This document shows, in pieces, positions 1-8,739 of a DNA stretch of 64,000 bases (its first letter is position 1; every line of letters begins with the position of its first letter). The notes beneath the pieces were generated by a model that saw nothing but the letters and a program-made list of their open reading frames with translations, was not told where the DNA came from and made no database searches. Origin of the DNA: Brevibacillus fortis (GTDB taxonomy: Bacteria > Bacillota > Bacilli > Brevibacillales > Brevibacillaceae); contig NZ_PXZM01000031.1 of NCBI RefSeq assembly GCF_003013395.1, forward strand, positions 78,357 through 142,356, written 5' to 3'. The position numbers were made by a program, and so were the translations under genes.

Positions 1-1
1 T

Positions 2-289
2 GATCACGGAATTACTGACAAAGAGCTGAACAAAGGTAAAGAGCAGCTGAAAGGCAGCCTGATGCTCAGCTTGGAGAGCACGAATAGCCGTATGAGTCGA
101 CTTGGAAAAAATGAGCTCTTGCTGGGCCGTCACCTTAGCCTAGATGAGATCATCGCCAAAATTGACCGTGTTTCACATGAATCTGTTCTGGCTGTGGCGC
201 AGCAGCTGTTCCGTTCCAAGATGTCTATGGCGATGGTAAGTCCGCTCGACGGCTTCCCTGCAAACGTGAAAAACGATATTTTGTTGTAA
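2..289 (+). CDS. mlpA: M16 peptidase MlpA/YmxG, C-terminal fragment (5' end outside window)
   Basis: The frame is open at the window edge and reads to a TAA at 287-289, giving about 95 C-terminal residues. The fragment has the look of the last helical part of an M16 (pitrilysin/processing-peptidase-like) protein: a run with SLESTNSRMSRLG, then a segment near LSLDEIIAKID, as in the inactive-fold half of these peptidases. The HxxEH zinc site would lie upstream, outside the window. Identity rests mainly on synteny: in Bacillus the order is pnpA, ylxY, mlpA, ymxH, dpaA, and ymxH and dpaA follow here. MlpA is a cytoplasmic zinc peptidase reported to affect extracellular protease production in B. 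subtilis. A clear terminator follows. Confidence 0.8.
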   Translation, partial: DHGITDKELNKGKEQLKGSLMLSLESTNSRMSRLGKNELLLGRHLSLDEIIAKIDRVSHESVLAVAQQLFRSKMSMAMVSPLDGFPANVKNDILL

Positions 290-291
290 GC

Positions 292-319
292 AAAAATCCG
301 GCATAGCCCGGATTTTTTT
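292..319 (+). terminator. Rho-independent terminator after mlpA
   Basis: AAAAATCCGG (292-301), a six-base loop, CCGGATTTTT (308-317) and further T. The stem is perfect, so mlpA is probably separated from ymxH. Confidence 0.85.
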
Positions 320-361
320 GCGTATATCAACAGTAAATGAAAGGACAAAGGGGGCTTCTCC

Positions 362-622
362 ATGCGCTTAAGCGAGTTGGGTGGGAAGGAGATTATCGGA
401 CTGGACAACGGAGAGAAAATGGGAGTCATCAGCGATTCCGATTTGGTAATCCATCCCGAAAACGGTACGATTCAATCCATCATCTTGCCAGGAGGCAGTT
501 TCTTTGGATTCGGAAAGAAGCGAGAGGACCTCGTGATTCCATGGAGCTCCATCGTAAAAATTGGGCCAGATACGGTCATCATCCAGCTTCAAGCGCCTGA
601 GGCACAAGCTTCTCAAAAGTAG
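362..622 (+). CDS. ymxH: YlmC/YmxH family PRC-barrel-like sporulation protein
   Basis: An 86-residue cytoplasmic protein of the YlmC/YmxH family, which has a PRC-barrel-like fold and is often found in sporulation loci of Bacilli and Clostridia. Visible hallmarks are the N-terminal RLSELGGKEII, a GxxMGVISDSDL turn and the central FGFGKKREDLVIPW segment leading to IxKIGPD. The ATG at 362 follows GGGGCTTCTCC and keeps the family's usual length; an overlapping frame starting at 337 has no family match. It sits between mlpA and dpaA exactly as in B. subtilis. The molecular function is unknown; a role in sporulation is inferred from family and neighbourhood. Confidence 0.85.
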   Translation: MRLSELGGKEIIGLDNGEKMGVISDSDLVIHPENGTIQSIILPGGSFFGFGKKREDLVIPWSSIVKIGPDTVIIQLQAPEAQASQK

Positions 623-759
623 GCGCTACTGTCACCGAAGTAGCAGGAGCGGAATAGGATGGGGGTAGACCGCATGGATTTCCGTCAACTTTTCCAAATG
701 GAAAACCTTTGCGTTTCGATCATTTAATGCAGTAAAATGTGTGGAAAGGGGAACGCAGC

Positions 760-1662
760 ATGCTAACGGGCATACATGTTGCCTTCATCGGCGGAGACGC
801 TCGCCAGTTGGAAGTCATTAAGCGATGCATACAACTGGATGCTAGCGTCACGTTAGTTGGCTTCGACAACCTGGAAAGTAATTTTACAGGGGCAACGAAG
901 AAACCATTAACATGCGATGTGTTGAAAGACGTGGACGCCCTCATCCTACCCATCGTAGGGACCGATGACCAAGGATACGTGGAAAGTATTTTCTGCTCCA
1001 AACAAATGCAGTTGCTAGACGAACATGTGGCAAGTCTGCCGAGTCATTGCGTGGTTTACACGGGAATGGCAAAGCCTTATCTGAAAAAGCTGTTGGCTTC
1101 TACACAGCTTCCCCTCGTGGAGCTCTTGGATCGTGATGATGTAGCTATCTACAACTCTATCCCTACTGTAGAGGGAGCGTTAATGATGGCGATTCAACAT
1201 ACGGATATTACGATTCATGGATCACAGTCAATTGTTTTAGGATTGGGCCGCACAGGTTTGTCCATGGCTCGCGCATTGCATGCGTTGGGAGCCCGCGTAA
1301 GAGTGGGGGCAAGGCGTCAGGAACACTTGGCACGCATTTATGAGATGGGATTGACTCCCTTCCATATAAGCGAAGTAAGGAAACAGGTTACGAATGCTGA
1401 TTTCATTTTTAATACCATCCCGCAATTATTACTCACGGCAGAAGTGATTGCTCAAATGCCTCAATCGGCGTTTATTCTTGATCTTGCCTCCAAGCCAGGA
1501 GGAACAGATTTTCGTTACGCTGAAAGACGAGGTATCAAAGCTCTTCTTGCTCCCGGATTGCCTGGAATCGTTGCACCTAAAACCGCTGGACAAATTTTAG
1601 CCCAAACATTGTCTCGTCTTATTGCGGATCAAAGGAAAGCGCCAGGAGGGGATGCAACATGA
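760..1662 (+). CDS. dpaA: Dipicolinate synthase subunit A
   Basis: DpaA (SpoVFA) pairs with DpaB to make dipicolinic acid from a dihydrodipicolinate-pathway intermediate in the mother cell; the product is stored with calcium in the spore core. The 300-residue protein has an N-terminal alpha/beta domain and a Rossmann dinucleotide fold with VLGLGRTG near residues 160-167. I chose ATG 760 because GGAAAGGGGA (743-752) is well spaced from it; an in-frame GTG at 739 has no ribosome site. The 3' end overlaps dpaB by 4 bases (ATGA), so the two are translationally coupled. In B. subtilis the operon is under sigma-K; I could not find a convincing sigma-K promoter here. Confidence 0.93.
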   Translation: MLTGIHVAFIGGDARQLEVIKRCIQLDASVTLVGFDNLESNFTGATKKPLTCDVLKDVDALILPIVGTDDQGYVESIFCSKQMQLLDEHVASLPSHCVVYTGMAKPYLKKLLASTQLPLVELLDRDDVAIYNSIPTVEGALMMAIQHTDITIHGSQSIVLGLGRTGLSMARALHALGARVRVGARRQEHLARIYEMGLTPFHISEVRKQVTNADFIFNTIPQLLLTAEVIAQMPQSAFILDLASKPGGTDFRYAERRGIKALLAPGLPGIVAPKTAGQILAQTLSRLIADQRKAPGGDAT

Positions 1663-2255
1663 GTAAGCTTCAGGGAAAGACCATTGGATTTGGTTTGTCT
1701 GGATCGCATTGCACGTTTGAGGAAACCATGCCGCAAATTAAACGATTTGTGGATGCTGGAGCAAGGGTGGTCCCTATCGTATCGAATACGATTATGACCA
1801 CGGATACACGCTTCGGTACTTCTCAAAGCTGGCAGCAACAAATCAAGGAACTGACAGGGGAAGAGCTTATTTCGACGATTCCTCAGGCTGAGCCGTTGGG
1901 ACCTTCCAAGTTGTTGGATGTCATGCTGATTGCGCCTTGCACTGGCAGTACAACGAGTCGACTGGCAAATGCCATTACGGATAGTGCCGTACTGATGGCG
2001 GCCAAAGCTACGATGCGTAATCTGCGACCTGTTGTGATTGCCATTTCCACCAATGATGGTCTGGGATTAAATGCAGCCAATATTGCCAAGCTGTTGGCTG
2101 CGAAAAATATGTATTTCGTACCGTTCGGGCAGGATGCCCCGGATAAAAAACCGAATTCGCTTGTAGCTCGGATGGATCTCCTATTGGAAACATGCGAAGC
2201 AGCTTTGGAAGGACGACAATTGCAACCCTTGCTCATCGAAAGATTTAACTACTAA
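1659..2255 (+). CDS. dpaB: Dipicolinate synthase subunit B (flavoprotein)
   Basis: The second dipicolinate synthase subunit (SpoVFB), 198 residues, from the flavoprotein/PPC-decarboxylase-like family. The flavin-binding start is visible as GFGLSGSHCTFEE, followed by LIAPCTGSTTSRLAN and VVIAISTNDGLG, both typical for this family. ATG 1659 overlaps the dpaA stop and is preceded by CCAGGAGGGG. Product chemistry is the NAD(P)-linked formation of dipicolinate with DpaA. It lies directly before asd and the lysine/diaminopimelate genes, which supply the shared precursor, so flux to peptidoglycan, lysine and dipicolinate is encoded together. Confidence 0.93.
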   Translation: MSKLQGKTIGFGLSGSHCTFEETMPQIKRFVDAGARVVPIVSNTIMTTDTRFGTSQSWQQQIKELTGEELISTIPQAEPLGPSKLLDVMLIAPCTGSTTSRLANAITDSAVLMAAKATMRNLRPVVIAISTNDGLGLNAANIAKLLAAKNMYFVPFGQDAPDKKPNSLVARMDLLLETCEAALEGRQLQPLLIERFNY

Positions 2256-2312
2256 TAAGACTACAGAAAAAACAATAAACCTGCTTTTTCGCGATTAGGA
2301 GGAGAGTAAGAG

Positions 2313-3353
2313 ATGGCAAACCAACTGACTTTCAATGTTGCTGTAGTCGGTGCGACTGGTGCAGTCGGACAGCAAATGATTCAACTATTAGAAAAGCGCA
2401 ACTTCCCAATCAAACAGCTTAAGCTGCTTGCTTCTGGACGTTCTGCAGGAAAAACAGTCACGTTCAAGGGACAAGAAATTGTACTGGAAGAGGCGACTCC
2501 AGACAGTTTTGCAGGGGTTGATTTTGCCTTGTTTAGTGCTGGCGGATCGGTCAGCAAGGAACTGGCTCATCACGCGGTGCGTCATGGTGCCGTTGTCATT
2601 GACAATACCAGCGCATTCCGGATGGATCCAGATGTTCCTCTCGTTGTGCCAGAAGTAAACATGGATGCTGCGCTCGCCCATAATGGAATCATTGCGAATC
2701 CGAATTGCTCTACGATTCAGATGGTTGCCGCTCTAAAACCCCTGTATGATCGTTTTGGTATAGACCGCATTATCGTTTCTACTTACCAGGCAGTATCTGG
2801 TGCAGGTCAATCTGCGATCAATGAATTGCTCGACCAGAGTCGAGACATTTTGGATGGTAAAGAACCGCAGTGTAACGTCCTTCCCGTAGGCAAATTGCCT
2901 GTACATCATCAGATTGCTTACAACGCGATTCCGCAAATTGATGTGTTCACCGACAATGGTTTTACTTACGAAGAAATGAAAATGGTCAACGAGACCAAAA
3001 AAATCTTCGGTGATGACACTGTACTTGTTTCAGCTACTTGCGTACGTATTCCAGTGGTCTATGGCCATAGCGAATCGGTATATGTAGAGTTGAAACAGGA
3101 TTACGATCTGGCAGAAGTAAAGGCACTGCTGGAAAACGCTCCTGGCATCGTGTTAGTAGATGTGCCGGGAGAACAGCAGTATCCACTCGCTACTGATGCA
3201 ACAGGCAAACTGGAAGTATTCGTGGGCCGGGTGCGTCGTGATCTCCATCATCCTCGTGGACTGCATATGTGGATCGTTTCTGACAATCTTCTCAAAGGTG
3301 CCGCATGGAATACAGTACAAATCGCTGAAGAACTCATAAAAGCAAGAGTATAG
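2313..3353 (+). CDS. asd: Aspartate-semialdehyde dehydrogenase
   Basis: Catalyses NADPH-dependent reduction of aspartyl-4-phosphate to aspartate semialdehyde, the branch point to diaminopimelate/lysine, methionine and threonine. The 346-residue protein has the NADP-binding VVGATGAVGQ (11-20) and the catalytic cysteine in NPNCSTIQ (Cys132). Downstream are the dimerisation segments and the conserved HPRGLHMWIVSDNL near the C-terminus. ATG 2313 has an AGGAGGAGA ribosome site about 10 bases upstream. The gene is 57 bases after dpaB and 11 bases before dapG, consistent with one operon. Confidence 0.96.
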   Translation: MANQLTFNVAVVGATGAVGQQMIQLLEKRNFPIKQLKLLASGRSAGKTVTFKGQEIVLEEATPDSFAGVDFALFSAGGSVSKELAHHAVRHGAVVIDNTSAFRMDPDVPLVVPEVNMDAALAHNGIIANPNCSTIQMVAALKPLYDRFGIDRIIVSTYQAVSGAGQSAINELLDQSRDILDGKEPQCNVLPVGKLPVHHQIAYNAIPQIDVFTDNGFTYEEMKMVNETKKIFGDDTVLVSATCVRIPVVYGHSESVYVELKQDYDLAEVKALLENAPGIVLVDVPGEQQYPLATDATGKLEVFVGRVRRDLHHPRGLHMWIVSDNLLKGAAWNTVQIAEELIKARV

Positions 3354-3364
3354 GGGAGAGGTTA

Positions 3365-4591
3365 GTGAAGATTCTCGTCCAGAAGTTCGGTGGTTCTTCC
3401 TTGACGACGGAGGATTGCCGGATGCGGGCAATCTACCATATGGAAAAAGCAATTGATGAGGGCTATGCCCTCGTCGTTGTCGTATCGGCGATGGGTCGCA
3501 AGGGTGATCCATACGCAACCGATACACTATTGCAGTTGGTTCGTTCGAATGGGAACCAACTGCCAAGTCGAGAAATGGATATGCTGATGCATACCGGAGA
3601 AATCATCTCTGCTACAATCATGTGCAGCATGCTAAATGCACGAGGAATTAAAGCAACGATTTTGACAGGCGGTCAGGCAAATATTGTGACGAGCGAAGAC
3701 TTTACGAACGCACAAATCATGTCGATCGATCCAAGTCGCATTTTGCAGGACTTGCAGGAAAGTCAAGTTGTAATCGTTCCAGGGTTTCAGGGACGTACAG
3801 CCGAGTGGGAAATTACGACACTGGGACGGGGCGGGAGCGATACCACTGCAACCGCTCTCGGTGTCGCCTTGAAGGCTGAAACGGTGGATATTTTCACCGA
3901 CGTGGAAGGCATCATGACGGCGGACCCGCGTATCGTCGAAGAAGCACAGCGGCTCGGCATGGTGACCTACACGGAGATTTGCAACATGGCTCACCTGGGT
4001 GCAAAAGTCATTCATCCTAGAGCGGTGGAGATCGCGATGCACGCAAACGTGCCGATTCGTGTTCGCTCTACGTTTTCGGACGACCCCGGTACACTCGTTA
4101 CGACCATGCTGGAGATCGGGAAAATGGGCTACACTGTAAACGACAGAGTCGTTATGGGAATTGCACATGTACCGAACATTACCCAGATCAAGGTAGCGAA
4201 CAAAGAAGGGTCTTACGATACACAGCTGCAAGTCTTCAAAACGATGGCAACCAATAACATCAGCGTAGATTTCATCAATGTGAACCCAATGGGTGTTGCT
4301 TACACAGTGCATGATGAAATGGGAGAAAAAGCTGCTCGTCTGCTAACGGAAATGGGTTACGAGCCGCAGCTGTTGCCGCATTGCGCAAAAGTGTCCGTAA
4401 TTGGTGCAGGGATGACGGGCGTGCCCGGCGTAATGGCGCGAATCGTGGAGGCACTTACGCAAGAAGACATTCAAATTCTTCAATCGGCAGACTCTCATAC
4501 AACCATCTGGGTACTTGTGCATGAAATGGATATGGTGAAAGCGGTGCGCGCACTTCATCAGCAGTTCAACCTGCATGTTCAACATATGTAA
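3365..4591 (+). CDS. dapG: Aspartokinase I (diaminopimelate-sensitive type)
   Basis: Phosphorylates aspartate, the first step of the aspartate family pathway. The 408-residue protein starts at GTG 3365 behind GGGGAGAGG and shows the KFGGSSL nucleotide site at 7-13, TTLGRGGSDTTA near 155-166 and two C-terminal ACT regulatory domains (about 265-400). The gene order asd-dapG-dapA and dipicolinate linkage match B. subtilis DapG, the isozyme inhibited by meso-diaminopimelate and used for cell wall and spore synthesis. The inhibitor assignment is from synteny, not from residues I can read. Confidence 0.92.
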   Translation: MKILVQKFGGSSLTTEDCRMRAIYHMEKAIDEGYALVVVVSAMGRKGDPYATDTLLQLVRSNGNQLPSREMDMLMHTGEIISATIMCSMLNARGIKATILTGGQANIVTSEDFTNAQIMSIDPSRILQDLQESQVVIVPGFQGRTAEWEITTLGRGGSDTTATALGVALKAETVDIFTDVEGIMTADPRIVEEAQRLGMVTYTEICNMAHLGAKVIHPRAVEIAMHANVPIRVRSTFSDDPGTLVTTMLEIGKMGYTVNDRVVMGIAHVPNITQIKVANKEGSYDTQLQVFKTMATNNISVDFINVNPMGVAYTVHDEMGEKAARLLTEMGYEPQLLPHCAKVSVIGAGMTGVPGVMARIVEALTQEDIQILQSADSHTTIWVLVHEMDMVKAVRALHQQFNLHVQHM

Positions 4592-4647
4592 GAGCATATC
4601 CTGACTTAAAATACCTACTGATCACGATAAGAGGAGTTGGAGAGGTA

Positions 4648-5514
4648 GTGGCACGTTTTGGCCGACTGGTTACCGCTATGGTAACGCCTTTTAATGAGCA
4701 GCTACAGGTCGATTACGATAAAACAGAGCGACTGATTGACCATTTAATTGCAAATGGCACAACTGGAATCGTACTGAGTGGTACCACGGGTGAATCACCG
4801 ACTTTATCCCGCACGGAGAAGCTCGATCTTTTCCGTCATGTGGTTTCCTACGCAAAAGGAAGATGCCACATCATCGCAGGAACAGGCAGTAACGATACTG
4901 CATCAAGCATAGAGTTCACCCAAGCTGTACAATCCATTGGCGTAGACGCTGTAATGGTCGTTGCACCTTATTACAGCAAGCCATCACAGGAAGGACTTTA
5001 CGCACACTTCAAGGCATTATCGGAAGCGACCGAGCTACCCGTGATGCTGTATAATGTGCCAGGAAGATCCGTTGTCAATATGACTGCCGAAACGACACTT
5101 CGATTGGCGGAACTGCCTAATGTGGTATGCATCAAGGAAGCCTCCGGTAATTTGTCGCAGATGGCGCAAATCATTGAGAATGCCCCGGAAGGCTTTGAGC
5201 TGTATAGTGGCGATGACGGCTTAACCTTGCCGATCCTGTCTATCGGTGGTGTGGGCATTGTCAGTGTGGCGAGTCACGTAGTTGGCCGTCCAATGACAGA
5301 CATGATGGACGCCTATTTTGCCGGTAACAATACCGAGGCAGCAAGACTCCATCGCAAGCTGTTGCCGATTTTTGAAGGCCTGTTTGCCTACCCGAGTCCA
5401 GGACCAACAAAGGTCGCTTTAGAAAAGCTCGGGGTTCAAGTTGGGGGCGTTCGACTGCCTTTAGTCGAGCTGAACGAACAAGAAAAAGCATTCGTACATT
5501 CCCTGCTTGTTTAA
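4648..5514 (+). CDS. dapA: 4-hydroxy-tetrahydrodipicolinate synthase
   Basis: Condenses pyruvate with aspartate semialdehyde in the first committed step to diaminopimelate and dipicolinate. The 288-residue TIM barrel has the Schiff-base lysine at Lys163 (VVCIKEASG), Tyr135 in YNVPGR and the GTTGE loop at 45-49. GTG 4648 sits behind AAGAGGAGTTGGAGAGG. It closes the asd-dapG-dapA run and is followed by a strong terminator. Length and motifs are those of a normal active enzyme. Confidence 0.96.
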   Translation: MARFGRLVTAMVTPFNEQLQVDYDKTERLIDHLIANGTTGIVLSGTTGESPTLSRTEKLDLFRHVVSYAKGRCHIIAGTGSNDTASSIEFTQAVQSIGVDAVMVVAPYYSKPSQEGLYAHFKALSEATELPVMLYNVPGRSVVNMTAETTLRLAELPNVVCIKEASGNLSQMAQIIENAPEGFELYSGDDGLTLPILSIGGVGIVSVASHVVGRPMTDMMDAYFAGNNTEAARLHRKLLPIFEGLFAYPSPGPTKVALEKLGVQVGGVRLPLVELNEQEKAFVHSLLV

Positions 5515-5528
5515 CTCCATAGAAGATC

Positions 5529-5560
5529 AAGAGCCATTCCTGCCCGGGATGGCTCTTTTT
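5529..5560 (+). terminator. Terminator after dapA
   Basis: AAGAGCCAT (5529-5537) pairs with ATGGCTCTT (5549-5557), followed by TTT. It separates the dipicolinate/diaminopimelate operon from the RNase J gene. Confidence 0.85.
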
Positions 5561-5562
5561 CC

Positions 5563-5592
5563 TTGTGTTCATGATTTCACTTCGGGTATAAT
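5563..5592 (+). promoter_or_regulatory. Candidate sigma-A promoter of the RNase J gene
   Basis: A perfect TATAAT at 5587-5592 with TTGTGT 18 bases upstream (5563-5568). The -10 is strong and the -35 weak. Confidence 0.5.
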
Positions 5593-5659
5593 AAGAACAA
5601 GTGATTTGGGGCGGTTTTTTTGAGTGGACATGACAACTAAATATAGGAGGTTACACGTT

Positions 5660-7336
5660 TTGGCAAAGTCGAATCACTCTGTTCTCGTTTTCGCCCTGGG
5701 CGGAGTCGGCGAAATTGGGAAGAATATGTACGTGGTACAAAGCGGTGATGACATCGTAGTGATTGATGCCGGATTGAAATTCCCGGAAGAGGAAATGCTG
5801 GGGATTGATATGGTTATTCCGGATATCACCTACTTGGAGGAACATCGCGACAAGGTTCGGGGTATTATTATTACGCATGGACACGAAGACCACATCGGCG
5901 GCCTCAGCTACGTGCTGAAGCATTTGAAAGTCCCGGTTTATGCGACAAAACTTACCCTTGGTTTAATTGATGCAAAGCTAAAAGAAGCGGGCATCCTAAA
6001 CGAAACAAAACGCGTATTGATCAACAGCGACTCGGAAGTCGTTCTTGGAAAGATGAAGGCAACCTTTTTCCGCGTGAACCACAGCATCCCGGATTGTGTA
6101 GGGGTATGCTTGGATACGCCGGAAGGTTACATCGTTCATACAGGAGACTTCAAGTTCGATCAAACGCCTGTTAACAATCAGGTAGCTGATCTGGCAAAAA
6201 TGGCGATGATCGGTGACAGAGGCGTTTTGTGCTTGCTCTCTGACAGTACGAATGCAGAACGGCCAGGATTTACCGGATCAGAACGCTCAGTGGGCAAAGC
6301 ACTCATGGATGTGTTCAGCAAAGCATCTGGACGTATTGTTGTTTCTACGTTTGCATCAAATGTTCACCGCATTCAACAAGTAGTGGACGCTGCAGCACAG
6401 TTCAACCGCAAATTGACGGTTGTCGGCCGGAGCATGCAAAATGTCATTAATATCAGCAGAGACTTAGGGTACTTGTTGGTCCCTGAGGGCTTGATTGTTG
6501 AGATCGATGAAATCAACAAGCTAAATGCTGAACAGGTCGTTATTTTATCAACTGGAAGCCAAGGAGAGCCTATGTCCGCGCTCACTCGGATGGCCCGATC
6601 CGCCCATCGGAAAATTGACATCCTTCCAGGGGATACAGTTATTATTGCAGCCACTCCCATTCCAGGGAATGAAAAATACGTGGCGCGTACAATTGATCAA
6701 TTATCACGCATTGGTGCAGATGTCATTTATGGTGGCCATGGACCTAACGGAACCGTCCACGTTTCCGGTCATGGTAGCCAAGAAGAATTGCGCTTGATGC
6801 TTAACTTGATGAAGCCTAAGTACTTTATTCCTGTGCACGGTGAATATCGCATGTTGAAAACGCATGCCTTACTTGCTGAGCAGGTGGGCATTCCTGAGGA
6901 AAACACGTTCTTGCTGGATAACGGCGATACAGTTGAATTCTCAGGAGGCAAGGCCCGTTACGGTGGAAAAGTCCATGCTGGCAATGTTTTGATTGACGGC
7001 TTGGGTGTTGGTGATGTAGGAAACATCGTACTTAGAGATCGTAAATTACTGTCACAAGATGGCATACTGGTAGTTGTCGTTACACTCAGCAAACAAAATG
7101 GCACGATTTTGTCAGGTCCAGACATCATTTCTCGTGGTTTCGTCTACGTGCGTGAATCCGAAGAGTTGCTGGATGAGGCAAATCGCATAGTGACCCAAAC
7201 ACTTGTCAAATGCATGGAAGAAAATGTGAATGAATGGTCTTCACTGAAAAATAACGTAAAAGAGTCATTAGGCCGTTATCTGTACGAGCAAACGCGCAGA
7301 CGTCCGATGATCTTGCCGATTATTATGGAAGTGTAG
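5660..7336 (+). CDS. rnjB: Ribonuclease J (rnjB locus)
   Basis: A metallo-beta-lactamase/beta-CASP ribonuclease with 5'-3' exonuclease and endonuclease activity in mRNA decay and rRNA maturation. The start is TTG 5660, placed 9 bases after a perfect AGGAGG (5645-5650); this gives 558 residues. The zinc site HGHEDH (73-78) is intact, and later motifs include LLSDSTNAERPGFTGSE, the beta-CASP region with STGSQGEP, and a C-terminal HxH-containing PVHGEYRM. Position between dapA and tepA matches B. subtilis rnjB (RNase J2), hence the symbol, although the complete zinc motif would equally suit a J1-type enzyme. Confidence 0.9.
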   Translation: MAKSNHSVLVFALGGVGEIGKNMYVVQSGDDIVVIDAGLKFPEEEMLGIDMVIPDITYLEEHRDKVRGIIITHGHEDHIGGLSYVLKHLKVPVYATKLTLGLIDAKLKEAGILNETKRVLINSDSEVVLGKMKATFFRVNHSIPDCVGVCLDTPEGYIVHTGDFKFDQTPVNNQVADLAKMAMIGDRGVLCLLSDSTNAERPGFTGSERSVGKALMDVFSKASGRIVVSTFASNVHRIQQVVDAAAQFNRKLTVVGRSMQNVINISRDLGYLLVPEGLIVEIDEINKLNAEQVVILSTGSQGEPMSALTRMARSAHRKIDILPGDTVIIAATPIPGNEKYVARTIDQLSRIGADVIYGGHGPNGTVHVSGHGSQEELRLMLNLMKPKYFIPVHGEYRMLKTHALLAEQVGIPEENTFLLDNGDTVEFSGGKARYGGKVHAGNVLIDGLGVGDVGNIVLRDRKLLSQDGILVVVVTLSKQNGTILSGPDIISRGFVYVRESEELLDEANRIVTQTLVKCMEENVNEWSSLKNNVKESLGRYLYEQTRRRPMILPIIMEV

Positions 7337-7352
7337 GATCACATGATAAAGA

Positions 7353-7391
7353 GCTGGAAATCCTTTCAAAGAAGGGTTTCTGGCTTTTTTT
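7353..7391 (+). terminator. Terminator after RNase J gene
   Basis: A 13-pair stem with three G-T wobbles (7353-7365 with 7372-7384), then seven T (7385-7391). Confidence 0.75.
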
Positions 7392-7459
7392 GGCTTCGTG
7401 AGCGCATGATTTTTCCTCCCCTTATCCATACTACAGAGGAAAGTGAGGGAGGATCATCC

Positions 7460-8284
7460 ATGTCGAATCAACAATTTAGCGATTTTTTAAATAGGGCGCC
7501 GTTTGCAAACACAGCGGTAAATAGTAAGGAATCCCAGCCACAATCACCTACCGATGATCAAGAGCCTGCTGCTTCGCCCCCAACAGAAGCACCTGCACAG
7601 GAAGATCCGAAGAAAAAACTGCTCGATTCCATCACGCAACTGGGTCAAACAAACGTCCCACAGCTCGAAAGCAATATTTATTGTATGACCATCATCGGAC
7701 AAGTAGAAGGGCATATTCAGCTCCCTCCTCAAAATAAGACGACCAAATACGAGCATCTTATCCCTCAATTGGTTGCGGCAGAACAAAACAGCAAAATAGA
7801 GGGCGTACTCGTTATTTTGAATACGGTTGGTGGGGACGTGGAAGCGGGCTTGGCGATTGCGGAGATGGTAGCGTCCTTGTCTAAACCAGTAGTCACACTC
7901 GTACTCGGGGGCGGTCATAGTATCGGTGTACCGATTGCCGTAGCTGGTTCGTACTCGTTTATTGCAGAAACCGCTACGATGACGATTCACCCAATCCGTT
8001 TGACAGGTCTTGTGATAGGTGTACCTCAAACGTTTGAGTACTTGGATAAAATGCAAGATCGGGTAGTGAGCTTCATCGCACGTCATTCCAAGGTCTCAGA
8101 AGAAAAGTTCCGTGAGCTTATGACCAGAACGGGTGAGCTGACACGAGACATCGGAACCAATGTGATTGGCGTGGATGCGGTTAAATACGGACTGATTGAT
8201 GAAGTCGGTGGCCTTGGAAGTGCGCTGAAAAAGCTAAACGAACTGATCAAAGCGCAAAAAGGTGAGGAGAGTGTACTCCAATGA
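7460..8284 (+). CDS. tepA: ClpP-like protease TepA
   Basis: A cytoplasmic ClpP/crotonase-fold peptidase of the TepA (translocation-enhancing) type. ATG 7460 follows GAGGGAGGA; an in-frame start at 7343 lies inside the upstream terminator and is rejected. The first 60 of 274 residues are a low-complexity, proline/glutamine-rich tail. The ClpP-like core begins near 70, with NTVGGDVEAG at 121-130, a candidate nucleophile Ser154 in GGGHSIGVP, and His177 in MTIHP. In B. subtilis TepA is linked to protein export and to degradation of spore proteins. The stop overlaps the ylzJ start (ATGA). Confidence 0.9.
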   Translation: MSNQQFSDFLNRAPFANTAVNSKESQPQSPTDDQEPAASPPTEAPAQEDPKKKLLDSITQLGQTNVPQLESNIYCMTIIGQVEGHIQLPPQNKTTKYEHLIPQLVAAEQNSKIEGVLVILNTVGGDVEAGLAIAEMVASLSKPVVTLVLGGGHSIGVPIAVAGSYSFIAETATMTIHPIRLTGLVIGVPQTFEYLDKMQDRVVSFIARHSKVSEEKFRELMTRTGELTRDIGTNVIGVDAVKYGLIDEVGGLGSALKKLNELIKAQKGEESVLQ

Positions 8285-8511
8285 TTTTATACTCCATCAT
8301 TCCGATGGAAACCGTTTTTGAGAATATGGAGCAAGTGGAAAAACAAGAGCTAAAAGAGATTTCGCTTGGTCATGCCACGATGCTGATTGAGCAGACTGGA
8401 CCGTTTGAAGGAAAGATCGTCAGGCTGATTAGTCCAGATCCGCAAGACTACCTGAAGGAGCAGTTCGCCCCCGGACAAAAAATTCAGTTTCAACCCGAAT
8501 GGCTAGCCTAA
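8281..8511 (+). CDS. ylzJ: YlzJ-like small protein
   Basis: A 76-residue soluble protein of the YlzJ family, recognised by its N-terminal ILYSIIPMETVFE and by its fixed place between tepA and spoIIIE. ATG 8281 overlaps the tepA stop, so it is translationally coupled to tepA. It contains no cysteine and no membrane segment. Function unknown. Confidence 0.85.
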   Translation: MILYSIIPMETVFENMEQVEKQELKEISLGHATMLIEQTGPFEGKIVRLISPDPQDYLKEQFAPGQKIQFQPEWLA

Positions 8512-8563
8512 GAAGTCCTGTATTTCTATGAATTTCCTGTGTTATACTAGATATGTACGAACA

Positions 8564-8593
8564 GCAGCCGAACATGCGACGGCTGCCTTTTTT
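8564..8593 (+). terminator. Terminator after ylzJ
   Basis: GCAGCCG (8564-8570) pairs with CGGCTGC (8580-8586), followed by CTTTTTT. Confidence 0.8.
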
Positions 8594-8601
8594 AACGAAT
8601 A

Positions 8602-8622
8602 GGAATTTATAAAATAAATTCC
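8602..8622. repeat. Perfect inverted repeat upstream of spoIIIE
   Basis: GGAATTTAT, AAA, ATAAATTCC: a 9-base perfect inverted repeat about 120 bases before spoIIIE. It lacks a T-tract, so it is not a standard terminator. It could be an operator or an mRNA hairpin. Confidence 0.6.
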
Positions 8623-8739
8623 GGAGCGCATGGAAACTTTCCGCTAAAACACGGTCGCTCTACGTTGAAAAGGCCTCGATAGAGGTTTTCTTACCATTAT
8701 GGTACATAACGAGTGTAATAACGAGGAGGAGGCGTGCCA

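Noticed and set aside
3632..4312. A 226-codon minus-strand open frame
   Set aside because: Antisense to dapG; composition unlike real proteins here.
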